Below are positions 1 through 8,589 of a stretch of DNA of 32,784 bases, piece by piece (within the stretch, counting starts at the first letter, position 1; every line of letters starts with the position of its first letter). Position numbers and translations under genes: made by a program. The notes under the pieces were generated by a model, which saw nothing but the letters and a program-made list of their open reading frames with translations, had not been told where the DNA came from and did no database searches. Origin of the DNA: Candidatus Aenigmatarchaeota archaeon (GTDB taxonomy: Archaea > Aenigmatarchaeota > Aenigmatarchaeia > GW2011-AR5); assembly GCA_018304585.1 (NCBI GenBank), contig JAGVVY010000005.1:1-32784 (forward strand), in the 5' to 3' direction.

Positions 1-222
1 GTGTCAATACACCCGTTCACGGACGGCAACGGGCGCCTGTCAAGGCTTCTCATGAATTACATACTAAAGAAGAACGGCTATCCCGAAATAAACATATACA
101 TAAAAGACCGTAACAACTATTTGAGGGCCGTGAGAAAAGCGAACGACGGGGATTATCAAATGATTTGCGATTTTGCCTGCAGGACACTGCTTAAAAACTA
201 CGATTTCCTGAAGGCTCAATAA
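1..222 (+). CDS. Fic/DOC family protein, C-terminal part (5' end outside window)
   Basis: Fic core motif HPFTDGNGRLSR (HPFxDGNGRxxR) at N-terminus of the visible ORF. Confidence 0.88.
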   Translation: MSIHPFTDGNGRLSRLLMNYILKKNGYPEINIYIKDRNNYLRAVRKANDGDYQMICDFACRTLLKNYDFLKAQ

Positions 223-223
223 A

Positions 224-307
224 TATGGCAAATGACAGAAGTATCCGGGCAAAATTCTGTCTTTGCTGTACGTAGAGAATGCCTGAAAACTAATGTCATC
301 TACTATA
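224..307. repeat. Structured dispersed repeat family R1, copy 1 (84 bp)
   Basis: TATGGCAAATGACAGAAG...CTAATGTCATCTACTATA; near-identical to 2177-2260, related to 6483-6574; imperfect terminal inverted repeats. Confidence 0.85.
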
Positions 308-356
308 ACATCCGACCAATCCATGTCTGTCCTCCATTTCAATAAAAGAAAATCAT

Positions 357-1034
357 ATGAAAGATGAAGCCGACTACAACAGCCAGCCAATAAATCTATT
401 GCGAACTATTGATAGCATGAAGCTAACCCTGATTCTCATCGCAGTCATGGCCGCGGCGTTCGCCGTCTCGCTAACCGGCCTTGAGAGCATCGTGAACTTT
501 TACGGCCTTTCGGGCGGCAACTTTGCGGCGCGGCCTTACGTTATTTTCACGTCCATATTCCTTCATGCCGACCTTGCGCATCTTCTGTCAAACGTATTCG
601 CGCTCTTTTTCTTCGGCGCGGCGGTCGAGGCTGAAGCCGGCAAATCAAGGATGCTCCCCCTTTTCTTTGCCGGCGCGCTCGCAGGCGCGGCATTTTCCCT
701 CCTTTATTACCCGCCTCACGAGCTGGCTATAGGGGCATCGGCCGGCGTCTTTGCCCTTGTCGGCGCGGGTATGCTGCTCAGGCCGATGGACATATCGTTC
801 TATCCGTACTTTGTGCCTGTGCCTCTGGCGCTCCTCGGCGCGGGCTACATACTCTACAACATATACGGCTTCTTCTTTGATGCCGCTTCCAACGTTTCCT
901 ATGTCGCCCATTTCGGCGGTATTTTCGTGGGCCTTGCATACGGCTTCCGCCGCCAGGGCATAAAGAAGTCCATGCTCGTCATCGCATTTTCCGCTTTCGC
1001 GCTCTATCTTCTCGCGGCGTTCCTGCTGAAATAA
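357..1034 (+). CDS. Rhomboid family intramembrane serine protease (start may be 417)
   Basis: HADLAHLLSNVFAL and GASAGVFALVG motifs, multiple TM segments. Confidence 0.88.
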   Translation: MKDEADYNSQPINLLRTIDSMKLTLILIAVMAAAFAVSLTGLESIVNFYGLSGGNFAARPYVIFTSIFLHADLAHLLSNVFALFFFGAAVEAEAGKSRMLPLFFAGALAGAAFSLLYYPPHELAIGASAGVFALVGAGMLLRPMDISFYPYFVPVPLALLGAGYILYNIYGFFFDAASNVSYVAHFGGIFVGLAYGFRRQGIKKSMLVIAFSAFALYLLAAFLLK

Positions 1035-1066
1035 ACTTCTTATAGTACCGCCGCCATAATCATGAA

Positions 1067-1438
1067 ATGGCAAAAGGAGTAACCGAAGTAATTGCAATCA
1101 TACTACTATTGCTCATAACGGTTGCAGTTATTGGATTCGCAACGGGTTTCTTCCAGTCAATCGTGACAACGGGTGGACAGCAGGCGCAAGACGCGTCTAA
1201 AGCAACAGGAGACAGAGTTCATTCCATAACCATCAAGAATGCCGGGACGCAGGACATAGACACAGCCAAACTCTCATTCCTTGTAGACGGCAGCTCTGTG
1301 ACATGCATTCCTGCATTGTCAGGCTCCAAAAGCCCGGGACAAACCATAACATGTGAGGGTATTACCTGTGCAAGCGGGGACGCTATAACCGTATCCGCTC
1401 CGGGAAACACGGTAACTGGAGTATGCCCATCGGCATAA
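1067..1438 (+). CDS. Archaeal type IV pilin-like protein, copy 1
   Basis: Class III signal-like N-terminus MAKGVTEVIAIILLLLITVAVIGFATGFF; paralog of the next two genes. Confidence 0.85.
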   Translation: MAKGVTEVIAIILLLLITVAVIGFATGFFQSIVTTGGQQAQDASKATGDRVHSITIKNAGTQDIDTAKLSFLVDGSSVTCIPALSGSKSPGQTITCEGITCASGDAITVSAPGNTVTGVCPSA

Positions 1439-1639
1439 AAACAATTTAGTTTTTTCTTTTCCGTTTCCTTATTATTGGCCCTGCCAAAGCCGCGTATAGG
1501 CATTTGCAAAACATTTTGCATCAACCGATAGGTTGTGGCGTACCGCTTAGGGTACTGCTGTTTATCATCGTTTGCACAATGCGTCTGCGCGCATCGAACC
1601 TTTTTATAGCGGCTCTCCCATATTTGGTCAGGCGATTGA

Positions 1640-2095
1640 ATGAAGAAAGGTATAACGCCGGTAATTGCAATCATACTACTGTTGCTCATAACGATTGCAG
1701 TTATTGGATTCGCAACAATTTTCTTCCAGTCAATCGTGACAACGGGTGGGGAACAGGCGCGAAACGCATCACAACAGACAAGCTCAAGGGTTCTTCAGGT
1801 CATAGAATTCGTAGTTGCATCTAAAGACTCTATAAGCGTCAAGAACTCCGGCGCTGCAAACATATTGAAGGAAGACATCAGCTTCCTTGTCGGCGGTTCT
1901 CCGGTTCCTACTTGCGGCGGAACAAGCTCGGGTGATGTCTTGATCGGCAATAGCGCCGAACCCGCAGAAGCTGCGCCAGGACAACTCATAACATGCAGCC
2001 TTGATGGCGTCTGCGATGGTGACAATTCGGGCAAGTCCATAACCGTCGCCGCGCCTGGCAACAGCATAACGGACAAGGCTTGCCCCACGGCCTGA
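1640..2095 (+). CDS. Archaeal type IV pilin-like protein, copy 2
   Basis: MKKGITPVIAIILLLLITIAVIGFATIFFQSIVTTGGEQA; upstream 'cctttttata' TATA-like box shared with copy 3. Confidence 0.86.
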   Translation: MKKGITPVIAIILLLLITIAVIGFATIFFQSIVTTGGEQARNASQQTSSRVLQVIEFVVASKDSISVKNSGAANILKEDISFLVGGSPVPTCGGTSSGDVLIGNSAEPAEAAPGQLITCSLDGVCDGDNSGKSITVAAPGNSITDKACPTA

Positions 2096-2112
2096 TTATA
2101 TGCGGATAAAGT

Positions 2113-2149
2113 TTCCGTTTTCGGAAGGCTTTGTTGCAAAAGCCTTTTT
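2113..2149 (+). terminator. Hairpin(s) followed by T-run downstream of pilin copy 2
   Basis: ttccg-tttt-cggaa, then aaggcttt-gttgc-aaaagcctttttt-like stem plus T-run. Confidence 0.5.
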
Positions 2150-2176
2150 ACGCCCCCATACGCCGGCATGCTTAAC

Positions 2177-2260
2177 TATAGCAAATGACAGAAGCATTCG
2201 GGCAAAATTCTGTCTTTGCTGTACGTAGAGAATGCCTGAAAACTAATGTCATCTGCTATA
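2177..2260. repeat. Structured dispersed repeat family R1, copy 2 (84 bp)
   Basis: TATAGCAAATGACAGAAGCATTCGGGCAAAATTCTGTC...ACTAATGTCATCTGCTATA. Confidence 0.87.
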
Positions 2261-2361
2261 ATGCAACACGCCGATTGCATTCTATATCCATTTACGCAAC
2301 AACGCTTTTTTCGCAAAAAACCTTTTTATACGGGCTCCCGCATACTTAGTTAGGTGATTGA

Positions 2362-2746
2362 GTGAAGAAAGGTATAACGCCGGTAATTGCAATCATACTA
2401 CTGTTGCTCATAACGATTGCAGTTATTGGATTCGCAACGGGTTTCTTCCAGTCAATCGTGACAACGGGTGGACAGCAGGCGCAAGACGCGTCTAAAGCAA
2501 CAGGAGACAGAGTTCACCATCAAGAACGCAGGAACGAAGAATATTTTAGGTACAGAATTATCGTTCCTTCTTGCAGGCAGTCCCATAGCATGCTCCCCTG
2601 CCCTGACTAATACCGACATTATTTTACCAGGGAAGACGGTTACATGCGTAATTGGAACAACAGCAGGAGATGACTGCGCGTCTTTGGCCGCTATAACTGT
2701 ATCCGCGCCGGGAAACACGGTAACTGGAACTTGTCCATCGGCATAA
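2362..2746 (+). pseudogene. Type IV pilin-like gene copy 3, frameshifted (GTG start)
   Basis: N-terminal half (2362..2610 frame) and C-terminal half (2468..2746 frame) are both homologous to copy 1 but in different frames; relative to copy 1, 8 bp ('attccata') are missing at ~2515. Confidence 0.8.
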
Positions 2747-2852
2747 AAATAGTTTAAGTTTTTTCCGTTTACTTATTCTTATCTTATAGATATGGCAATG
2801 CAAAGTCACTGCATATTTAAAGTTGAGGAAATAACTTATCAAAGTGTTTTGA

Positions 2853-3242
2853 ATGGAAAAGAAACCCAGCACGGTAAAGGCGCAGAAACCAGGTAGCTTC
2901 GTCCTCATAGACGATGTCCCTTACAAGGTTGACAGCGTCCAGATATCCAAGCCCGGCAAGCACGGCTCGGCCAAGGCAAAGCTGACCGCATCCGGCGTTT
3001 TCGCACCACAGAAGAAAATAATAGTTCAGCCTGCGGATGCAAGGATAGACGTTCCGATGATAGAAAAAAGGAACTGCCAGATACTGAGCTTCATCGGCCC
3101 GAATGCGCAGATCATGGATCTTGAAGATTATTCCACTAACGAGGTCCTCCTGCCTGACGAACTCAAGGGCCAGGTCAAGGAAGGCGACGAAGTCCTTGTC
3201 TGGAAATACGGTCATTACATGATGATCAAGGGCAAGAAGTAA
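2853..3242 (+). CDS. eif5A: Translation initiation factor aIF5A
   Basis: Hypusination loop SKPGKHGSAKAK and the IF5A fold sequence over 129 aa. Confidence 0.95.
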   Translation: MEKKPSTVKAQKPGSFVLIDDVPYKVDSVQISKPGKHGSAKAKLTASGVFAPQKKIIVQPADARIDVPMIEKRNCQILSFIGPNAQIMDLEDYSTNEVLLPDELKGQVKEGDEVLVWKYGHYMMIKGKK

Positions 3243-3510
3243 CAGCCTATCATGATTTAGTTTGCCATACTTAAAAATAAAAATCAGATATTTTTATAAA
3301 TGTTTCTTGGGGATTCTTAGCGTGTCTTGCACTTCTGCCTTCTTTTACCGTATCATGCCTTAATGGTCTTGGTCTGGTATTTTCGTTTCCGATTTCATGC
3401 CGAACAAACTAAAAAATGTAACCATACGGCAATAAGGGTCGAGATATTAATTCCTGAAGCATGTTGAAGGTTTATATAGTCGCCGACCACAAATAGTCTA
3501 AAGTGACAAA

Positions 3511-3726
3511 ATGGCAAGAAGATCAAGAAAAGCAGCAAGGACAAAGAAGAAAAGCGATTTCGTGCTCACAAGCCACGACGAGGAAAAGCTTCTCCTCTTC
3601 GCATCCGGTCTGCTGTTGGGCGTGGGCCTTTCCCTGTCGCTATTCTTCAACTATTGGTGGTACGGGGGAATGGTCGCTATAGCGCTTGGCGTAGTATTGC
3701 TTCTGATAGAAAAGAGGCAAGGCTAA
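3511..3726 (+). CDS. Small membrane protein, two predicted TM segments
   Basis: 71 aa ORF with basic N-terminus and two hydrophobic stretches; TATA-like 'gtttatata' upstream. Confidence 0.6.
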   Translation: MARRSRKAARTKKKSDFVLTSHDEEKLLLFASGLLLGVGLSLSLFFNYWWYGGMVAIALGVVLLLIEKRQG

Positions 3727-3780
3727 CCGGGCATTTGATTCTGTTTTTTCAATTAATTTTTCCTTTAGTAAAACTACTGC

Positions 3781-5067
3781 TCAAGGCGTGAGCCTCTTCC
3801 TGTCGCGCGGGAAGAGGACGCACTCGCGAACGTTCTTCATTCCCGTGATTACCATCGTGAGCCTGTCAAGGCCGATGCTCCATCCGCCGTGCGGGGGCAT
3901 GCCGTGCCTGAACGCGTTGAGGTAGAACTCGAAATTATCGGGATTCATCCCGCGCCTCTTCATTTCCCTGACAAGCTCGTCGTGCTTGTGTATCCTCTGG
4001 GCGCCGGAGGATATTTCAACGCCGTCCATGAGAAGGTCGTACGCGCGGCATATCTTCTCGTTGCCCGGCTCGGGCATGGAATAGAATGCCCTCAGGTCCG
4101 TGGGCCATTTCGTGACTATCACGGGATTGTATTTCTTGTTTATTATCCTCTGCATCTCGGGGGTGAAATCATCGCCCCATTCGAGCTTTGATTCCTGGTT
4201 TATGATGCCCCTTGCTTCGTCGTAAGTTATCTGCTTTATTCCTTTCGGGGGCGTCGCGTCCCTGCCAAGAATTTTCATTTCCCCGGCGCATTCGGCTGAA
4301 AGGCGCGAATAGATGTACTTGATCACACCTTCGAGATAGTGGAGTATTTCCGGCTCGCCGTTTACAAAAGCCATTTCTATATCCATCTGCATGGATTCAT
4401 TGAGATGGAAGGACGTATCATGCTCTTCTGCGCGGAATACCGGACACTGTATTATGACCTTGTCCAGACCCGATGCCATCAATATTTGCTTGTAGAGCTG
4501 CGGACTCTGGACAAGAAACGCCTCTGTATCAAAATATGATATGGGGAACAGATTGGTTCCTCCTTCGGTCGCCGCCGCGACTATTGAAGGCGTGTTGACC
4601 AGTATGAATCCGTTCTCTTCCAGATACCGCACGAAGCTGCGCTGTATCACGTCCCTTACGCGGAATATTGCGCGAACTTCGGGCCTTCGCAGGTCAAGAT
4701 AGCGGTAATTCAACCGTGTATCAAGGTTCGATTTCACGTTCAGGTCAAGCGGCAGCGGCTTTTCCGCCTTGTTGAGAACCGTTATTGCCGACGGGATTAT
4801 TTCCTTCCCTCCGGGCGCTTTCTCGTTTATCCTCACAATTCCCCTGACAGAAACAACGTCTTCCTTGTCGACGCTCCGCATATCTTCAAGGACTTTGGCG
4901 TCCGTCTCGCCCGCTTTCCCCAGGACCTGGGTTTCGCCCGTCCTGTCCGCGACTATCAGGAACTTTATTTTGCCGGTATCGCGGATGTTCCTTGCCCAGC
5001 CTGCGATGGTGACTTCCCTGCCGCCGAGGTCTTTCCCTATTTCAGAGGAATAATAGGTTCTCAGCAT
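3781..5067 (-). CDS. aspS: Aspartyl-tRNA synthetase (archaeal, possibly non-discriminating Asp/Asn)
   Basis: OB-fold N-terminus; class II motifs FRAEEHDTSFHLNE and GWSIGLDRLTMVITGMKNVRECVLFPRDRKRLTP. Confidence 0.95.
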   Translation of the reverse strand: MLRTYYSSEIGKDLGGREVTIAGWARNIRDTGKIKFLIVADRTGETQVLGKAGETDAKVLEDMRSVDKEDVVSVRGIVRINEKAPGGKEIIPSAITVLNKAEKPLPLDLNVKSNLDTRLNYRYLDLRRPEVRAIFRVRDVIQRSFVRYLEENGFILVNTPSIVAAATEGGTNLFPISYFDTEAFLVQSPQLYKQILMASGLDKVIIQCPVFRAEEHDTSFHLNESMQMDIEMAFVNGEPEILHYLEGVIKYIYSRLSAECAGEMKILGRDATPPKGIKQITYDEARGIINQESKLEWGDDFTPEMQRIINKKYNPVIVTKWPTDLRAFYSMPEPGNEKICRAYDLLMDGVEISSGAQRIHKHDELVREMKRRGMNPDNFEFYLNAFRHGMPPHGGWSIGLDRLTMVITGMKNVRECVLFPRDRKRLTP

Positions 5068-5068
5068 G

Positions 5069-5317
5069 CTATACACCTATGTTGAAGAATAGCGTGAATA
5101 TCGCGTACCATGCCGCAAGGAAAATGAATGCGCCGTTGCCGGCAAGCCATTTGTAGTTTTCGGGCTTGAGCAGGAACATGAGGGCAACGCTCACAACTGC
5201 AAGCATTATCAGGGCGATGCCCAGCCCGTAAAGCGGCACTCTCGCCGTGGCTGAAAGCGCGCCTGCGGCTATGCCTGTTGCAGCATAAATGAGCGTGGAC
5301 TGCAGACCCTTGTCCAT
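5069..5317 (-). CDS. Small multi-pass membrane protein
   Basis: MDKGLQSTLIYAATGIAAGALS...; start overlaps the rnhB stop (TAATG), consistent with coupling. Confidence 0.6.
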   Translation of the reverse strand: MDKGLQSTLIYAATGIAAGALSATARVPLYGLGIALIMLAVVSVALMFLLKPENYKWLAGNGAFIFLAAWYAIFTLFFNIGV

Positions 5318-5952
5318 TACCACAATTTTGCCTGCCGGCTTTCCGCCAGCAGCATTTTCGACGTTGTCCATGATTTCCTCGCCATCTCCGGCAGCTCTTT
5401 ATTCCTTTTCAGCCAATCTTTTAAAAAGGCTATAGTCCTCTCGTCAGACGTGTAGCCGGTGCCGAAATATCCGTATTCCTTGTGCAATTTCGCTATTTCC
5501 CCCTCCCTTGCGCTCTTTGCAAGGACGGACGCAGCAGAGACTTCAGCATAATTTGCGTCCGCGTAATTCTCGCATATTATCTCCGCGTCCATCAGAAGCC
5601 CGCCCATGACCTTTTCGGCAAATTTCCTCGTGTTGGTTTCCGGGCAATCGACCACGATCTTGCCGGGTTTCAGCGCCTTTATCATCTGGCGCATCTTGTC
5701 TATCTCCAGACGATTCAGGTTTCCGCACGAATCTATCTCTTCGCAGGGAATTTTCAATATAATATAGTCAGAACAAAGCGCCTTCAGGACTGGAACTAGG
5801 GACTCCCTCTTCTCCGCGGAAAGGACTTTGGAGTCCTTCACGCCCGTGGCGCGCAGCTGCGCAAGCTTTTCTTCCTCAATGAGATAGCCGCACATGACCA
5901 TAGGCCCAAGCACCGGCCCGCGACCTGCTTCGTCGATTCCGAGAACTTTCAT
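5317..5952 (-). CDS. rnhB: Ribonuclease HII
   Basis: GIDEAGRGPVLGPMV; GVKDSK; YAEVSAASVLAKSARE; GYTSDERT. Confidence 0.95.
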   Translation of the reverse strand: MKVLGIDEAGRGPVLGPMVMCGYLIEEEKLAQLRATGVKDSKVLSAEKRESLVPVLKALCSDYIILKIPCEEIDSCGNLNRLEIDKMRQMIKALKPGKIVVDCPETNTRKFAEKVMGGLLMDAEIICENYADANYAEVSAASVLAKSAREGEIAKLHKEYGYFGTGYTSDERTIAFLKDWLKRNKELPEMARKSWTTSKMLLAESRQAKLW

Positions 5953-5990
5953 CGCGCCACAATTGTCAATGGTCTTGGATGTTTATATCT

Positions 5991-6539
5991 CTACGGCTTC
6001 TTTTTCCTTTGTTTCTTCTTCGGCACCGTTTCAAAAGGCGGGAGATTTACTTGCGATATTGCATAATCTTGCATGCCATTAAGGCAACCGTAAACTATCA
6101 GAACGAATGGCATATTATACGCTGTTATAGCCGGATCGAGCCCTTTTTCTATGCCGGCCCTGAATTTCTTGACTTGTATTTTTGCGCCTGCTTCTATCTG
6201 CGCATCTTTCATGGATTTGACTTCAACGGGAATATAGAAAATCGCATCACAATCCCCGGCGCCATATCCGACTATCCCGATTTCAAGAACAAGATCGGGC
6301 ATAGCCGTATTGACTGCTTGATTGCCGTTTTCGTCTTTCGGCATATAATCCAGATGCACGCTCCTTATGTGCGATATTCCGGCCGCGCGCTCAATATAAG
6401 GAAGCAATGTTTCCGGCCTATTGTAAAAAACATCTGAAGCCTGTCGTGCGCCGTAACAACATGGCCGTCTGTAAGCGTCATATATAGCAAATGACAGAAG
6501 TATCTGGACAACTCTGTCTTTGCTGTATGCAGATGACAT
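5991..6539 (-). CDS. Hypothetical protein, possible PD-(D/E)XK-type nuclease fold (true start uncertain)
   Basis: GDCDAIFYIPVEVKSMKD resembles the D...ExK signature; the 5' end of the ORF lies inside repeat R1 copy 3. Confidence 0.45.
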   Translation of the reverse strand: MSSAYSKDRVVQILLSFAIYDAYRRPCCYGARQASDVFYNRPETLLPYIERAAGISHIRSVHLDYMPKDENGNQAVNTAMPDLVLEIGIVGYGAGDCDAIFYIPVEVKSMKDAQIEAGAKIQVKKFRAGIEKGLDPAITAYNMPFVLIVYGCLNGMQDYAISQVNLPPFETVPKKKQRKKKP

Positions 6540-6574
6540 TAGGATGCCTGAAAACTAATGTCATCTACTATAGA
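6483..6574. repeat. Structured dispersed repeat family R1, copy 3 (92 bp, longest form)
   Basis: TATAGCAAATGACAGAAG...GCAGATGACATTAG-GATGCCTGAAAA-CTAATGTCATCTAC-TATA; retains the full second hairpin. Confidence 0.87.
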
Positions 6575-6631
6575 ACCCTTTTCTGCTTGTAAATTTCCTA
6601 TCTATTTAAGTCTAACCGCGAAGGAATAGGT

Positions 6632-6807
6632 AGCGGGATGGAGCAGCCCGGAGTGCTCATCGAGTTTGCGGCTTTGCCGCGAGCATGAAAGGCCCATAGG
6701 TTGCTCTGGGGCACCCGATGATATCTTTTTTCAAAGATATCGGGGATAGGTCGGTGGTTCAAATCCACAAAAGGTCTGGCATTCAGCCCTTTGGAGAACT
6801 CCCGCTA
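6632..6807 (+). tRNA. Initiator tRNA-Met (CAT) with four inferred introns: 6663-6690, 6699-6712, 6719-6747, 6769-6798
   Basis: Spliced exons give AGCGGGA-TG-GAGC-AGCCCGGAGT-GCTC-A-TCGGG-CCCATAA-CCCGA-AGGTC-GGTGG-TTCAAAT-CCACC-TCCCGCT-A. Every stem is paired, with A1-U72 and GGG/CCC initiator hallmarks. TATA-like 'ctatttaag' upstream, T-run at 6820-6826. Confidence 0.88.
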
Positions 6808-7012
6808 TCGGCCTCCCTATTTTTTTCTTTAGAGTTGCCCTGCTTTCTCGTTTTCCGCCTCTTCCGGAAGTCGCGTTTTATAGCAGTCCGGTTAATGACG
6901 GAAGAATTATAATCAGAAATGCTCTATGCAAACGACGTTGTAAAATGCTCCAAAATCAACGCACCCTTTATTTACCGCCGCCTTTAAACGGTTTCGCGCA
7001 TTTATTCGGTCC

Positions 7013-7477
7013 ATGCAAGGCCGCTATCTAAGGAACTTGAAGACCTATATGGCTGCAGCCATGACAACCGGACTTCTTGGGCTGGCACCGGCATGCGCCG
7101 AGCCTCCGGCGATAAGCCAGCAGGAATACTGCAACAGGACTACAGTTACCAGAACGCTCGCTATTGGAGGAAAAATACCGGTGGAAGATTACATTGACGG
7201 CAAGGTCAGAAACATGGCAGAGATAACGCTGGAAGACGTCAGAGGCGATGATATTTTTATAGGCGTGAAAAACGTGGGCCACGAACGTATGGCAATATAC
7301 GATACAGGCGAACCCCGCTCATGGGGCATCGTGGGATCCGATGCCCATGGAAACAGGCAGGCCCTGTATGTCGCCGGGTTTGTTCCGAGCGGAAATGAAA
7401 CCGCTACACTTACCACGATGCCGTATAGATGCAGTAAGGGGGACGAAGACGCAAATCAGCCGCCGAAACCGGCGTAA
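7013..7477 (+). CDS. Secreted/lipoprotein-like hypothetical protein
   Basis: Signal-peptide-like N-terminus MKTYMAAAMTTGLLGLAPACAEPP; TATA-like element upstream. Confidence 0.55.
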   Translation: MQGRYLRNLKTYMAAAMTTGLLGLAPACAEPPAISQQEYCNRTTVTRTLAIGGKIPVEDYIDGKVRNMAEITLEDVRGDDIFIGVKNVGHERMAIYDTGEPRSWGIVGSDAHGNRQALYVAGFVPSGNETATLTTMPYRCSKGDEDANQPPKPA

Positions 7478-7542
7478 ATCAAGCTTTCGTAAATGTTATC
7501 ATCGGCATCATCAACTTTTAATCGCTTCTGAAAATACAGCCC

Positions 7543-7787
7543 ATGAAATTTTACAGCGGGCATAAAGACGTAGTTTGCAGCATGAAAATCGGTGACCGCA
7601 ACGCCCAATCGTTTTTTCCTTCGATTACACGGCATCCGTAAACAGCAAGGATGTCCGGATAAACTACGGCACAGTGGACGTAACGCCGTGCCCGGCAACA
7701 TCAACCCCGTGGATGCAATGTTATACGCTGAGATTTTCGCTCCCGAATACAAAAATATTGCAAAAGGCCCCATTATCAGATGAATAA
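7543..7787 (+). pseudogene. Small gene with apparent 1-nt frameshift in a T-run
   Basis: MKFYSGHKDVVCSMKIGDRNAQSFF then, in another frame, SFDYTASVNSKDVRINYGTVDVTPCPATSTPWMQCYTLRFSLPNTKILQKAPLSDE*; frames join if T6 at 7612-7617 were T7. Confidence 0.4.
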
Positions 7788-7837
7788 GCGCCAATGGCAT
7801 TTGGAGCGTATGACCGCCGAACCCACGCCTCCCTGAA

Positions 7838-8332
7838 TCAGCACCCTTCGCTGCCGTCTATTCCGCAGTACGTCGTGAATTTGTAAGTCCAGTTCACGCC
7901 CGTGCCTTCGCTTGGGTATTGCAGCGACGACCATTCGTTCCAGCCTATGTTGAGCTCCTTGACCGCTATGCCCCGCTCGGCAAAGGCGAGCCCCGCCTTG
8001 CGCGAAAGCATGCAGGAGTGCGCCCAGCAGTAGACTATGAGTTCCTTTCCTTCCGGCACTTCATAAGAGCTTATCTGCTCATACGGGACGGACACTGCGC
8101 CAAGCGCGTGGCCCTTCGCGTAGGAAGCCGGGTCGCGGACGTCCATCAATACGTACGATGTGTCATTTGCTCCCATCCGCGCTATGATGTCGGTCGGGCT
8201 TACCATGTACGCGAGCTCGGTTGAATAATAATCCCTTGCAGACGGCACGCCGCCCGCCATCAAGCCTGCGATGAAGCCCAATGCCGCAAGCAGCGCCGCG
8301 GCCAGGATCATTTTCGCACTGTTATTTTCCAT
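7838..8332 (-). CDS. Membrane-anchored rhodanese-like domain protein
   Basis: N-terminal TM; VLMDVRDPASYAKGHALGAVSVPYEQ; active-site-like YCWAHSCMLSRKAG. Confidence 0.85.
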   Translation of the reverse strand: MENNSAKMILAAALLAALGFIAGLMAGGVPSARDYYSTELAYMVSPTDIIARMGANDTSYVLMDVRDPASYAKGHALGAVSVPYEQISSYEVPEGKELIVYCWAHSCMLSRKAGLAFAERGIAVKELNIGWNEWSSLQYPSEGTGVNWTYKFTTYCGIDGSEGC

Positions 8333-8419
8333 GCAATAATAATACCAATCGGGAATTTAAGTTTATTCCTTGCTGAAACCTTTATAGTCCGGCCCGCGAT
8401 AATTATATCCGGTGGTCAT

Positions 8420-8545
8420 ATGGATCTCAAAGGAAAAGTTGCGATAGTCACGGGCGGCACAAAAGGCATAGGGCAGGGCATAGCAAACAAGCTTGCCGAA
8501 TACGGCGCAAAGGTTGTCGTATGCTCCAGAAGCAAGGCGAAGTCT
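8420..8545 (+). pseudogene. Truncated short-chain dehydrogenase/reductase (N-terminal Rossmann portion only)
   Basis: MDLKGKVAIVTGGTKGIGQGIANKLAEYGAKVVVCSRSK, then sequence loses SDR character at ~8545. Confidence 0.75.
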
Positions 8546-8589
8546 AATAAGCCGTTTAAGGTATATGGGAAGGTTAGGGGGAAGTTAGA

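Noticed and set aside
64-390. 108-aa minus-strand ORF over the Fic tail and repeat copy 1
   Set aside because: Antisense to Fic and passes through the repeat; no recognisable domain.
3243-3510. Possible ncRNA in the gap after aIF5A
   Set aside because: No clear stem structure or C/D box pair could be identified by eye.
6718-6912. 64-aa ORF overlapping the initiator tRNA
   Set aside because: Falls inside tRNA exons/introns and the T-rich terminator; not a plausible gene.
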